Shown here piece after piece: positions 44,430-56,089 of a DNA stretch of 64,000 nucleotides. The DNA comes from Cepaea nemoralis. Its lineage: Eukaryota > Mollusca > Gastropoda > Stylommatophora > Helicidae. Every line of letters begins with the position of its first letter. Position 1 is the first letter of the stretch. The DNA lies in contig JACEFZ010022361.1 in assembly GCA_014155875.1 (NCBI GenBank), positions 1 to 64,000 on the forward strand, read 5' to 3'. The notes under the pieces were generated by a model that did not search any database, had not been told where the DNA came from, and was given only the letters and a program-made list of their open reading frames with translations. Position numbers and translations under genes: made by a program.

Positions 44430-45000
44430 TAGCACATACTTTTTGGCATTTGATGTGGATTTCTCTGTCTATTATTTGTTAATTCAGTATCAGAAAATGT
44501 TTTACGTGCCGTCTCTGTAGATTACACCAGTAAGGTTAACTGCGTTAAAGCTATGACAATGCAATGAATCGTGGCAAACACAAGAAGTAGTCAGGCTCAG
44601 CTTTCAAGAACACGATCACAAATAACCGGACGTTGCCGCGAAAAGCCTTCTTCCGCAAACAGAAGCGACAAAAAAATTCAGACATACTACGTAAACAAAT
44701 ACAATAAATGGGGAAAGCGGGGGGGGGGGGGGGGGGGATAAATTGAAGTGATCGTTAAGCTGACGCTCTCTACTTTAGGTTGGTCCTGTTATTTTTAGGG
44801 TATGAAGATAAAGAATTGTTTATTTTAATAATTAAAATATAAACGAATCTAAAGTGAGATGGAACTGACACGCGGGGACAGGGAAAACATGTAAACAAAA
44901 ACTATGCAACGTGTCCCATAGAACGGTATTTATGTAGCTCAACTTGTCGGAGGATAATGTTTGTGAAGTGTGTCCTTAAAACATGTTCTAAACACTAGAA
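44430..45000. other. No gene recognised; G-run
   Basis: G17 run near 44720-44737 and no supported gene. TTGCCGCGAAAAGCCTTCTTCC at about 44634 resembles TTGCGGCGACAAGCTTTCTTCA at about 9066, a possible shared repeat. Confidence 0.35.
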
Positions 45001-45029
45001 CGCACATACACACATGGAAGGAGAGTTTG

Positions 45030-45828
45030 AATTCTTTGTGTATAAGAACATAATGGCAGGAGATAGATGATGGGGGAGTTTGAAATGAGAGAGAGAGAGA
45101 GCGCATTTTTTGCTGGTAAGAACATAATGAAAGGATAGCAACAGAGAGAAGGAAGGGAAGGGTGGGGTTAAATTGTTTGCATGTAAGAATACAATGAAAG
45201 GATAGATAGAGAGAAAGAGAACATGAGAGAGAGAGAGAGAGAGAGAGAGCATATTTTGCTTGTAAGAACACAATGCAAGGATAGCAATAGAGAGAGACAA
45301 GGAAGGAAGGGGAGGGAGAGTTACATTGAAAGGATAGAGAGTGAGAGAGAGCATGTTTGCTTGTAAGAACATGAGGAAAGAAGAGCGAGATTGCATATAA
45401 GGACAATGAAATGATAGCGACAGAGATTATATTCTTTTCATGTAGAACCATAATAAGAGAGAGAGAGAGAGAGAGTAGAAAGACAGAGGAAGAGAGAGAG
45501 CGAGAGAGAGAGAGTAGAAAGACAGAGAGAGAGAGTAGAAAGACATAGAGACAGACAGACAGAGTAAAAAAGACATAGTAGAAAGACAGGGAGAGAGAGG
45601 GTAGAAAGACAGAGGGAGAAAGAGAGTAGAAAGACAGGGGGAGAGACCAATAGAGTAAGAGGGTTGAAAGAGAATGAGATAGATTTAATTATTTGCTTGT
45701 AGGAACATATTGAGAGAGGGAGAAAAAAAGTCTTATATTTGCGTAATCAGCTGTGTATATAAGAGAGTGAAATTGAAACAAGTGGACATTAAACAATCAT
45801 AGTGAGAAACGAGAGAACAGAGAGAGAG

Positions 45829-45884
<56 letters not shown>

Positions 45885-45895
45885 AAGAAGTTACA
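45030..45895. repeat. GA-rich minisatellite and (GA)n
   Basis: Left part: irregular units of about 60-80 bp with TTTGCTTGTAAGAACATAAT, GAAAGGATAGCAACAGAGAG and AGGAAGG. Middle: AGAGTAGAAAGACAGAGAG units. Right: pure (GA)n at 45832-45882. Leu/Ser-rich minus frames are artefacts. Confidence 0.85.
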
Positions 45896-45899
45896 TACG

Positions 45900-46930
45900 T
45901 ACAGCTTGTGATTGCCTGACACTGTGTGACGAGGCGGTTTGGATGCGTTGTTGATGTTTAGAAATCTGGACAAACAGATGAAAGCCACGGCGCCTCAGAT
46001 GTTTCAATTAATAGGCAACCCCAGTTACAAAGGGAACTGCAGTCGGGTGAAAGTTCCTGCTTTTCTTCATGTCGGACATCGTTAATTGTACGTTGTTGAA
46101 ACTGTTTGATCCCTGCTTTGATTGATGTCCGCGCAGGGCGCTTTGAAGTTCCTTTGATCACTTCAGGCGTGCCAATGACATGTTCTCTTTTAAGACATAC
46201 AAAAAGGAGGGCTGTGAGGGGGTATGTAAGAGGAGGGAAAGATATGGAGAGGAAATGAAACATCAAAACCCAACTCTTTTGTTGTCATCATTTGTTTTGT
46301 TTCGGGGCTGGCGGTTTAAGTGAAAATTATGTTCGAACTGGGAAAGAAAACGGACATCTTTAAGTGTTTCAAGATCAGGAGACAAAAGGCTCAGATCATG
46401 GCGCACGCATTCGCACACACGCATGTTAATCACGCAGGGCTCAGGCTGTGGCTTGTCAGAATCCGCGGCTTGGTTTGACAATTGCAATGTTGATTTCCAG
46501 CGCTTTTTGCTTTAGTCTATTCGTGTACTTCTTAGGTACGCCCATTATCTCGGCAGTTAGAGGACTCCTGTCTGTCTGTGTCTGTCGGGTGGGTGGGTGC
46601 GTCTGTGCGTACGTGCGCGCTAGTGCTGGTGGGCGGGCAGGTATGTTGTTTGTGTGCGTGTTTTCATATATGCATGTATGTGCATATATGTGTGTGCATA
46701 TATGTAAGTACTTGTGTGTATGTAAGGATAGTAGGTGTATACATACACAGGCTCCTTTATCCTCCTCTCCGCCACCAAAATTAAGACAGCGAACAGACAT
46801 ATAGATGTGATTTAAATAAAAGGAACATGAATGTTATACTATAAAGGCATTGGGGTGCTTTCAGTATGGCAGTGGTATTGTGAGAGTACAGACTAAATGA
46901 ACGGTTAGAACCGAGATAAATACGACATGT
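45900..46930. other. No gene recognised; TG-rich patch
   Basis: GTGTGTCTGTCGGGTGGGTG and ATATGTGTGTGC runs near 46570-46730. The overlapping 60-118-residue frames have no domain and follow the simple sequence. Confidence 0.4.
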
Positions 46931-46955
46931 TTGTCACACTACTTATTTACCAGAG

Positions 46956-47120
46956 ATCATCATCATCATCATCAACAGTGCCCGGCCAAATGACCTACGC
47001 TTCATATATCTGCTTAAGTCCCCATCCCTGATGTTCCGGAGCAGTTCCATTGATGTAGCGCCCCCTCCCCCCTCATACCAGTCTGAAGCCACCCAGCATC
47101 ACTGATTTCCGTCCGACTCT
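46956..47120 (-). pseudogene. LINE 3'-end tail
   Basis: (ATC)n tail then AACAGTGCCCGGCCAAATGA, GTCCCCATCCCTGATGTTCC and GAGCAGTTCCATTGATGTAG; collinear with 13129-13275 in a diverged form. Confidence 0.5.
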
Positions 47121-47298
47121 GCCACTTCTGCCACTGATATTTCCTCTTCTCATTATAAGGCCACAGAACGTTGTCTCGTTCTTATAGTTGTAAAAATGTT
47201 CTACTTTCATTATTAATCTTTTCCCGGCATTCGGTGTTTAGTAACTTTTGGCATTTAAGGTGTTCGCAACATTCTTCTCAGAATTGAGTTGAGTTGAG

Positions 47299-48470
47299 CT
47301 AAGAAACGATAAGATTGCACTCAGGACATTCCCACACGTGCTCCGTCCTCTCGTTAAACAGCCAGCGAAGAGTCATACTGCTAATGGTTTCAACTGCCGT
47401 GTGATCGAAAGTTCTCCTGGTCTTCCCTCTCAGTTTTGAGATTCGTCCAGAGCCCCTGCCGATCCCCCGCCATATAATTCTCTCCGTATACAGGTGTTCA
47501 GTCTGTTCCACCGCTTTCTCCACCTGGTCCCATAGGCACCTGACCACCTCTCCCTTGTCCATAGGTAATCTACCACGAGAGGTGCATTCCCAGCCAGACT
47601 ATCAGCCTGTTCTTCCCCCGTACTCCTGTATTACCATGGCAGAAAATTCATACAATTCTCACATTCTGTGACCTCTGAGGCGAGGCAAGCCATTTTACAC
47701 GAAACATTCCTTTCTCCACCTTACTAAGCATACTCCGTGTCCAACCATCGGAAGGCTGCCGTTACTGCATCCACCTCCATTCTCATGCTAGAAGTTGTAG
47801 TCTCATACGCCATACTCTTCTTTTTTTAATCATCCTCCATTAGCATTGGCAATGAATCCCCAGCCACTACGCCTGTTTCTCACCACTGATCCATCGGTGT
47901 AGACCAACCACTATGTCACCTTGATCAGTTGTTGCACTTCAAACTCTGTGGGGCCCGCTGCCCATTCTCTGAACTCATGACCCAGTGTTACTATTACCTT
48001 GTGCCAGTCCCACATGTCCTCAGGTACTTTTACCCACTTTTTTTTCACTATTAATGTTTTCTATTTCACACACCTAGCTGCTGATAGATATTTCTGCCGG
48101 TGCCATCCAGGACCTGCCTCTTCTCAGTCTGTGACCCTTGACCATGTCAGTGGCTTCATGCAGGGTGTGATCACTGTCTGCCGCGACTCTCAAGTACCAT
48201 TTGGCTTGAAGGACGATGTGCCCATCCACAATTGTTGGTAGTGCGAGGATATGCCTCATACATATAATTGGTGTGTCCTTTGTGCCCACAGGATCACCCG
48301 CATTCTGTATGCTCTCCAACCTTTCCAGATGGCTCATTGATACTATCAGTAGCCCCCAAACCACACCTAATGGCTGAAATTATTAACTGCTGAAAGAGTA
48401 TGTAAAGCATCCTCTGCTCTACCCCGGTTGCTGCCATCATCCTCAATGCATACAGTAAGTCCCTTTCCAG
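47299..48470 (-). pseudogene. LINE connection and RNase H region, decayed
   Basis: Reading right to left on the minus strand: LERLESIQNAGDPVGTKDTP, RHILALPTIVDGHIVLQAKW and YLRV (connection after RT); then in other frames LVYTDGSVVRNRRSGWGFIA (first Asp of RNase H), TTTSSMRMEVDAVTAAFRWL (Glu), a decayed HGNTGV.G, and ERTEHVWECPECN at the end. It is the same RNase H family as 24528-25570. Stops and frame shifts throughout. Confidence 0.7.
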
Positions 48471-48479
48471 TCTTCAACC

Positions 48480-48975
48480 ACCAAATCCTCCACATGATCC
48501 TTAAAAGACACAAATGACTTTAGGTTGTCTGAATCCTGAGACAGGGTTTGCATCTATCAGGGTTAGGTTGGTGTAAAGACTTCTCTCCTAATAGGGTACC
48601 CAAGTACCATCTCGACTGTTGCAGAGCTCTCCTTCCCTTCCCCAAGCTTAGAAACCATTGGAGCATGCACGACCAGCACTGCAACTTCACATCTGCAGAC
48701 AGGCATATAAACATGTAACCAGATCATGTGTTAGCACAGGACGTGTGTGTAAACTAGATGAAACTTTATGTAAGTATTCTGATGTGGATAACAGTCTCCT
48801 AATTTTGAAATGTTGTCTGGGCAGTCTACATCTCAGCCAGTTTTTAAAATAACAGTCAGGTATTACTGTGCACACGGGACCTTCTAGTTTTGGGTCCTTG
48901 TCAAAGAAGGCTAAACATCCGATTCCTTACCCTAGGATCACAGAGGAATATAGTATCCTCTAGTTCCGCATTTTG
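48480..48975. other. No gene recognised (Axin intron 2)
   Basis: Non-repetitive sequence between LINE debris and the 61-bp array. It could be further decayed LINE sequence, but no motif is clear. Confidence 0.4.
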
Positions 48976-48979
48976 TATT

Positions 48980-49670
48980 TATGAATTAGCACACACACCA
49001 TAACCCAAGCCACTCTGTTCCAAACTGTCAAATGTTGTCATGAATTAGCACCCACACCATAACCCAAGCCACTCTGTTCCAAACTGTAGTAAATGTTGCC
49101 ATGAATTAGCACACACGCCATAACCCAAGCCACTCTGTTCCAAACTGTAGTAAATGTTGCCATGAATTAGCACACACACCATAACCCAAGCCACTCTGTT
49201 CCAAACTGTAGTAAATGTTGTCATGAATTAGCACACACACCATAACCCAAGCCACTCTGTTCCAAACTGTAGTAAATGTTGCCATGAATTAGCACACACA
49301 CCATAACCCAAGCCACTCTGTTCCAAACTGTAGTAAATGTTGTCATGAATTAGCACACACACTGTTCCAAACTGTAGTAAATGTTGCCATGAATTAGCAC
49401 ACACACCATAACCCAAGCCACTCTGTTCCAAGCTGTAGTAAATGTCATGAATTAGCGCACACACTGTTCCAAACTGTAGTAAATGTTGTCATGAAATAGC
49501 GCACACACTGTTCCAAACTGTAGTAAATGTTGCCATGAATTAGCGCACACACTGTTCCAAACTGTAGTAAATGTTGTCATGAAATAGCGCACACACTGTT
49601 CCAAACTGTAGTAAATGTTGCCATGAATTAGCGCACACACTGTTCCAAACTGTAGTAAATGTTGTCATGA
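48980..49670. repeat. 61-bp minisatellite upstream of Axin exon 3
   Basis: Units of about 61 bp: ATGAATTAGCACACACACCA, TAACCCAAGCCACTCTGTTC, CAAACTGTAGTAAATGTTGC. The last five units lack the middle block and are about 42-43 bp. The array ends 38 nt before the exon 3 acceptor. Confidence 0.95.
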
Positions 49671-49708
49671 GTTGTGCACTGTCATCACTTGCCTATTGTA
49701 TATTTCAG

Positions 49709-49820
49709 AGATGGATGCTCCCACCTCCTCGTCAAAAAGCCCCACAGGAAAGCAGTGATGAAGACCCTTACTTCTCAGAATAGGGACTTTCGGATAGATC
49801 CACAGACACAGTTTATACCT
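49709..49820 (+). CDS. Axin: Axin, coding exon 3
   Basis: 112 nt. GT|A completes Val 384, then DGCSHLLVKKPHRKAVMKTL and DFRIDPQTQFIP (residues 385-421). Vertebrate Axin reads TDSSVDG then a basic R.RKQHRREM segment and ends LPHIPRTY, so this is the linker between RGS and the GSK3 site. Acceptor TATATTTCAG|A, donor CCT|GTAAGT, phase 0. The alternative acceptor two bases on would break the frame. Confidence 0.9.
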
Positions 49821-50904
49821 GTAAGTGCCCAGTGTAGTCTGTTTGAGAGTTGTGACCATGTTGTGAAGGTGTAATGCAATTGTCATCTTCATGTTGTCAT
49901 CATATGCACTACTTGATGGCATAGGTCATGATTTCTGTTCATTGTCCATAGTGTCTGTTGTTCTGCTTATGATGTTATTCTGCATCATTTTGTCATTCAG
50001 TCCAGCATAATTTCATTACACTTTCACATGACTCTACCACCATCACCACCAACACCACCATTGTAGTAAATCTCATACGATTGTGTGTGTGCATCACCAG
50101 TTTCTCAGTTCTTTTCATTATCGTTATCTAGGGAAGGCAAAGAGCCCCCTTAAATATTGACTGGTTACATATCTTGTTTGTTCCTTTCCTGAGCACTTGT
50201 TCAGGATTGGTTGCATTTTGCAGCTAAGGTTTTCTGCAGCATGGCATGACGGGGTATTTAGGCACACATGAAACCCACTTTAGTTACCTCTTGTAGCACA
50301 TTTGGTAGGTTAGGGTGTTACTGTTCTTTGATTCTTTTATGGATCTTGATAACTCAAGGAGGGACGTTTCACATTTGCAGCCACAGTAAGTTTTACTTGC
50401 CTTTTCTAGGTGTTCTCTTTATGCCAGTTTCTGTCGCTGACCATTTTGAAGTTAAACAAGTTAGTGAACAGTTAAAACACAATCCAGACAATCCAGCCTA
50501 GCATTTTCTTCTGCTATGTTATTATTTTATAAATATTAATTATTTTTTAATGTCTAAATGCAGTCATTACAATTAAAAATGCTCTGTTCTTAATAGGTAA
50601 AAACATATTTACTCACTGAGTTTTATCTTTTTTTTTTTTTTTTTTGGAGAGAGAGAAAGGGCGAGAGAACAGGGGTTAGGTTCAGTGATGCGTTGAGTTT
50701 AGATGAATGCAGAAGCAGGTTGAAAGCATTTGGAATGAATCATGAAAATAAGTCCTTGGAAAAAGGAAACAAAAACATAAAGCCACCTTTAACAAAATAG
50801 AAGAAAAGAACAAATAGAAAAGCAGATTTAAACATCTAAACAAGAACTACTAAAGTTAGAGCCCATGAAAACTACATAGAGGTAATAAAGAATATGGGAG
50901 CCAG
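49821..50904. other. No gene recognised (Axin intron 3)
   Basis: Contains a T18 run with GAGAGAGAG near 50625-50665 and A-rich sequence. Nothing else supported. Confidence 0.45.
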
Positions 50905-51315
50905 GATAGTCCACTGACTAACCACTTGCTTGCCAGTCATGGGTTCAAATTTAGTCAACCCCCAGCATATTTTTTGGCTGTTTGTAATTTCTGGGCAAGT
51001 TTACATTCAATAGTTTGACATTGCTTTCTGAATGACCAGTACTCATACCTTTGTATCCGGGAAGGTTAACCCGGTCAACAAATGCCCGCAGAAGTCGGAT
51101 GTGTCAGCCTAACGGCGCAAGAACGCAGCTCTGCTGTAAACAGGCACAACGCAGTCACATCCGAAAAAAAAATCCGGATGTACGCAGAAGCAGAAGAAGA
51201 AGAAGATACCTTTGTATGGGAACCAACATGAAGCGGTCTGCTTCCAAATCGCTGCAACTGTGTTTTGAACCCAGTATGCAGGATTATTATGAATTGCCTC
51301 CTTAATCTCTTCACC
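50905..51315 (-). repeat. SINE of the 250-bp family, split by a 149-bp insertion
   Basis: CAATAGTTTGACATTGCTTT (core) and CTTTGTATGGGAACCAACAT, GCGGTCTGCTTCCAAATCGC, TATGCAGGATTATTATGAAT (head side) are contiguous once 51057-51205 is removed. Confidence 0.75.
51057..51205 (+). mobile_element. 149-bp SINE-like insertion with (AAG)n tail
   Basis: Perfect 12-bp direct repeats ATACCTTTGTAT flank it (51045-51056, 51206-51217). It starts CCGGGAAGGTTAACCCGGTC, includes an internal inverted pair TCACATCCGA/TCCGGATGT around an A9 run, and ends AGCAGAAGAAGAAGAAG. The AAG tail resembles that of the Ingi-like LINE in this gene. Confidence 0.8.
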
Positions 51316-51344
51316 ACAGTGCTGGAGGAACCCTTAAAGGGTAG

Positions 51345-51546
51345 GGAAATATGCTGGTCCAGATGGTATCCCTGCAGAAGCTATTAAAGCCACTATCCAC
51401 ACCTCAGTTAAACTACTGCATAAAATATATGACAGAGTCTAGGAAGCTGAAGGAATACCAGCAGGCTGGAGAGAAACATATTTGATGAAGCTGCCAAAGA
51501 AATTAAAAATGCAGGAGTGTGAAGATTATACAAGAATAATGCTTTT
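51345..51546 (+). pseudogene. LINE reverse-transcriptase piece
   Basis: Plus strand: GKYAGPDGIPAEAIKATIHT, SVKLLHKIYDRV, AEGIPAGWRETYLMKLPKKL. This is the same RT N-terminal block as at 30700-30960. It is cut at its right side by a SINE. Confidence 0.7.
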
Positions 51547-51793
51547 GTCTATTCTATTTCGCTGACTGTGGCAAAGGGGTTGTGAATGCAATGTATATAC
51601 TCCAGCATACCGTGTTTGAAACACTGCTGCGGGCAGTTTCGAAGCAGACCACCTTGCATTCGTTTCCACACAATGGTATGAGTGCCAGTCTTCTGAAAGC
51701 AATGGCAAACTACTGAACGTAAACTTGCCCAGGAATCACAAAGAGCCAAAAAATGCTGGAGTTGACTGCTGCGTGCTATATAAAGGAAATGTA
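51547..51793 (+). repeat. SINE of the 250-bp family
   Basis: Plus orientation: head diverged, CAGTCTTCTGAAAGCAATGG, CAAACTACTGAACGTAAACT, GGAGTTGACTGCTGCGTGCT. Interrupts the LINE piece. Confidence 0.78.
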
Positions 51794-51794
51794 G

Positions 51795-53020
51795 CTAACT
51801 TTAGGGACATAAAATGCATAGTTAGACTAATAGATATGTATGGTCATTTAGGACCTATCCTGCATTGAGGGATAACAAGTAGAAGGAGACAAAACTATTC
51901 CTGAATAACAAAAAGTTCTTGTGATTAACAATGTGACAAAACATAAAATGATTTTTACATTATCTGCAGTCCCCAAATCTTGTGAGTATGACGACAGATG
52001 TTAGCGGTAATGCCACAGCTGTGCCCTCATCCGTGTCGTTATTTTCAGCACTAATTAACAGGCTGTTCCTAGGTTTATGAATGTTTTATGGTTGCAGGGC
52101 ATCAGGGCATGAAGTTTTACCAGGCTTATAAAAACGCCATGGACAAAAGAATTATCATAGCAGATAATTACCAATAAGTTAACTGCACCTCAGCGCACTG
52201 CACACGTGCAATGTTCGTGCTGAATGGCACCAGCTGGAGATGAGCTTTCGATGCCTCATCTTGTGAGAGGCATTGTTGGAGTTATGGCTGTGTGAAAGCC
52301 ACCTTTGATTGAGAATATTAATGGTGCATTAACAATACCACCGCTGGCCATGGTAATTGGTGTCAGTTGCAAATGAACAGTTGGGCTTCAGAATAGCATT
52401 TCTTTGCCTGTGGATAATGTCACATTTATGTGAGGCTGCAGTGTGAATTTTCTGAAAGTTGAAAAAGTGAATCCATTTATAGAGGATCACATACATAAGA
52501 TAACAAACAATATATAGGATAATGGTTTATATAGTATGAAGGTATAGGTCACTTGATTAAAAAACCACATGGACACAAGCAACAACAACAAAATCAACAT
52601 TTAACAGCATGAAATATAAAATTATACTACAAATTCCTATGAAGAATGTGAGAAGTATGAAATACATATAATCTTGATGAAAATCATGAATATACAAACA
52701 TGTATGATATGAACATGATAATAGCCTGTATTCCAGTATTATGTCAGAAGGATTAAATAAAATGTAATATGTTAACAATCAACATTCACAGTTTGGCAGA
52801 TAAACTACTGTTTGTTTTCCCAATTTCTCCCATGTTTGAAGTCATATTATAGGAAAAGGAGTAGTGCCCACTCCATATTTTTGTAGGCAAATTAGCATTC
52901 GATGGGCAATGAGGTCACTATCATGCCTACCACCTTTACTTTCCAGGATATTTCCTGGCACCCATTTTAGGCTGAATTGACGAGCCCTGGTCAGTTTAAA
53001 AAAAAAATCCCAGCCTCAAG
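51795..53020. other. No gene recognised (Axin intron 3)
   Basis: AT-rich intron sequence; no repeats or open frames of note. Confidence 0.45.
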
Positions 53021-53022
53021 GG

Positions 53023-54695
53023 AGATTGGTATACATGACCACCGGACCAACAGGCAAGTGTGCTGGCCACTGCTGGTATACATGACCACCATGCCAACGG
53101 ACAAGTGTGCTGGCCACTACTGGTATACATGACCACCGGACCAACAGGCAAGTGTGCTGGCCACTGCTGGTATACGTGACCACCAGACCTACAGGCAAGT
53201 GTGCTGGCCACTGCTGGTATACATGACCACTGGACCAACAGGCAAGTGTACTAGCCACTACTGGTATACATGACCACCGGACCAATGGGCAAGTGTGCTG
53301 GCCACTGCTGGTATACATGACCACCGGACCAATGGGCAAGTGTGCTGGCCACAGCTGGTATACATGACCACCGGACCAACGGGCAAGTGTGCTGGCCACT
53401 GCTGGTATACATGACCACCGGACCAACAGGCAAGTGTGCTGGCCACTGCTGGTATACATGACCACCGGACCAACAGGCAAGTGTGCTGGCCACTGCTGGT
53501 ATACATGATCACCGGACCAACAGGCACAACGGGCAAGTGTGCTGGCCACAGCTGGTATACATGACCACCAGACCAACAGGCAAGTGTGCTGGCCACAGCT
53601 GGTATACATGACCACCGGACCAACAGGCAAGTGTGCTGGCCACGGCTGGTATACATGACCACCGGACCAACAGGCAAGTGTGCTGGCCACTGCTGGTATA
53701 CATGACCACCGAACCAACAGGCAAGTGTACTAGCCACTACTGGTATACATGACCACCGGACCAATGGGCAAGTGTGCTGGCCACTGCTGGTATACATGAC
53801 CACCGGACCAACAGGCAAGTGTGCTGGCCACTGCTGGTATACATGACCACCGAACCAACAGGCAAGTGTACTAGCCACTACTGGTATACATGACCACCGG
53901 ACCAATGGGCAAGTGTGCTGGCCACTGCTGGTATACATGACCACCGAACCAACAGGCACAACAGACAAGTGTGCTGGCCACAGCTGGTATACATGACCAC
54001 TGAACCAACAGGCATAACGGGCAAGTGTGCTGGCCACTGCTGGTATACATGACCACCTGACCAACAGGCAAGTGTGCTGGCCACTGCTGGTATACATGAC
54101 CACCGGACCAACGGGCAAGTGTGCTGGCCACTGCTGGTATTCATGACCACCGGACCAACGGGCAAGTGTGCTGGCCACTTCTGGTATACATGACCACCGA
54201 ACCAACAGGCACAACGGGCAAATGTGCTGGCCACTGCTGGTATACATGACCACCAAACCAACAGGCACAACGGGCAAGTGTGCTGGCCACTGCTGGTATA
54301 CATGACCACCATGCCAACAGGCACAACGGACAAGTGTGCTGGCCACTGCTGGTATACGTGACCACCGAACCAACAGGCACAACGGACAAGTGTGCTGGCC
54401 ACAGCTGGTATACATGACCACCATGCCAACAGGCACAACAGGCACGTGTGCTGGCCACTGCTGGTATACGTGACCACCGGACCAACGGGCAAGTGTGCTG
54501 GCCACTGCTGGTATACATGACCACCGGATCAACAGGCAGGAGTGCTGGCCACTGCTGGTGTACATGACCACCGGACCAACAGGCACTACGGGCAAGTGTG
54601 CTGCCCGCTACTAGTATACATGACCACCGGACCAACAGGCAAGTCTGCTGGCCACTGCTGGTATACATGGCCACCTGACCAACGGGCAAGTGTGT
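53023..54695. repeat. 47-bp minisatellite upstream of Axin exon 4
   Basis: About 35 units of TGGTATACATGACCACCGGA, CCAACAGGCAAGTGTGCTGG, CCACTGC, some with an extra GGCACAACG block. No unit has a minus-strand stop in any frame, and 47 is not a multiple of 3, so long frames (up to 445 residues) arise in all three minus frames. These are not genes. Confidence 0.96.
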
Positions 54696-54699
54696 TGCA

Positions 54700-55179
54700 A
54701 CGATTGCTCATGTCATGTCTGGCTACTACTGATTAGCATGATCTTGTAGTGTTTATGTTGGTTCCTTGGAAGACCAGATGTTGACACTGCAGTGACTGAT
54801 AACTATACAGTATCCCAGCTTCATTCTATTTTCATTGTATTTTTCAAATCGTGGCATCGTACTATTGCTGAGTGTGTATACCAGGTGAGTGGCCAGCACA
54901 CTGCAGAGTGATTTATCAGTTATTTTGGCCAAAATACTTCAAAATCAGTCACTGATATTGTTCGAATATTGAGCATTTGTTATCCGCATGATAAGCGCAA
55001 ATTTAAAATAGGGTCGTTCTGTGTGCACAAAAACGTGATATTTAACACTGCAGTATGCACCTGGCGAGATGCAGTGAAATATGCCAGGCAATAAATCATG
55101 CATGCAACCTACTGTTTGTGACTTGTGTGTTAAAATTCACTACATTATATAAGTTCTCATTTGTGTCTGATGACCACAG
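54700..55179. other. Intron 3 end, with a dispersed repeat
   Basis: 55056-55110 carries GAGATGCAGTGAAATATGCC then AGGCAATAAATCATGCA, which recurs at 57430-57465 and 63022-63058. The rest is unremarkable. Confidence 0.5.
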
Positions 55180-55332
55180 CGAACAGAGCATGCTCCAGAG
55201 GACAGAAAAGTTGCAGAAGTTGACCCTGAAAGATTTGCTGCTCTTGTGATAGATAAACTCAACAGATTGTCAGAAGAGGCAGAGAGCTCTGCCAGAAATG
55301 AAGAAAAATTACGAAGCATCAGCAGTAGTGAG
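55180..55332 (+). CDS. Axin: Axin, coding exon 4 (GSK3-binding segment)
   Basis: 153 nt, 51 codons, phase 0 at both ends: RTEHAPEDRKVAEVDPERFA then ALVIDKLNRLSEEAESSARN and EEKLRSISSSE (residues 422-472). With the previous exon it reads FIP-RT, as HIPRTY in vertebrates. The helix around VDPERFAALVIDKLNRL corresponds to the GSK3-binding helix (VEPQKFAEELIHRLEAVQ), keeping the Phe, Leu/Ile and Leu positions. Acceptor TGATGACCACAG|CG, donor GAG|GTAAGT. Confidence 0.94.
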
Positions 55333-56085
55333 GTAAGTGGAGTGATGCATCAGGCAGAGAGAATATACATTAAATATTTTAGTGATAATTATAGATTAAG
55401 GTCTGTTTTGAGGAAGTAGCATTGATAGTAGTAATTAAGTTATGCTCAAAAGAATGGAATCAGAATGATAACAAGAATTGAGAGGTGAAAGACATGTAGA
55501 TAAGGGTGTGCAGCATAATACTTATCTTGGAAATAGATTGTTTAATACCACACTTCAGCTTTATGATTACATTTTCACATTATTTTTATGATTAGTTGGC
55601 TGTTTCTTTTTGCATTTGTTTCAAATGTATTCATAGTGCCTTATTTGTTTGCATATATTTAGATTTTCCTGCAGGTATTGTTATGGCAAATGAGTTAAAA
55701 TAGAGATTTTCTGCAGCAGTTGTTGAGTGATTTATAATAGCATTCAGCTGTTTCAGACACCAAGTTGCAATAGGTAATCAGCCGTCAGTGTTGAAGCAAG
55801 TTGGATAAGGCAAAGACAATCCTAAAACAATAAACTAAAAGCAGTTTTTAAGCAGGCAAACACATTCCTAGAACAATCTATGAAAAAAACAAGTGGAGAA
55901 ATAAAAATTGAGATCACAGACCTACGCAGGAAGCCAAAGAAGATTGATAAACCAACACAACTGGCGTCGTTAGCCGCTACACGTTGCGAGATTTGCTGAG
56001 GAGGGGATCCGAGCACTTATGGACTGAATGGTTCGATGTGCAATGAGGATGATCTGTCGACTAACTAACTAACTAACTAACTATG
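55333..56085. other. No gene recognised (Axin intron 4)
   Basis: AT-rich. Ends in (TAAC)n at 56058-56083, directly against the truncated LINE copy. Confidence 0.45.
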
Positions 56086-56089
56086 TTGG

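Noticed and set aside
44939..45650. Leu/Ser-rich minus-strand frames of 70-170 residues
   Set aside because: They follow the GA-rich array; no domain and strong repeat composition.
49228..49640. Repetitive 60-80-residue minus frames
   Set aside because: Translations of the 61-bp minisatellite before Axin exon 3.
53016..54689. Long minus-strand repetitive proteins (up to 445 residues)
   Set aside because: The 47-bp unit lacks minus-strand stops in all frames, so overlapping long frames occur in all three phases. There is no frame preference, no start context and no splice signals.
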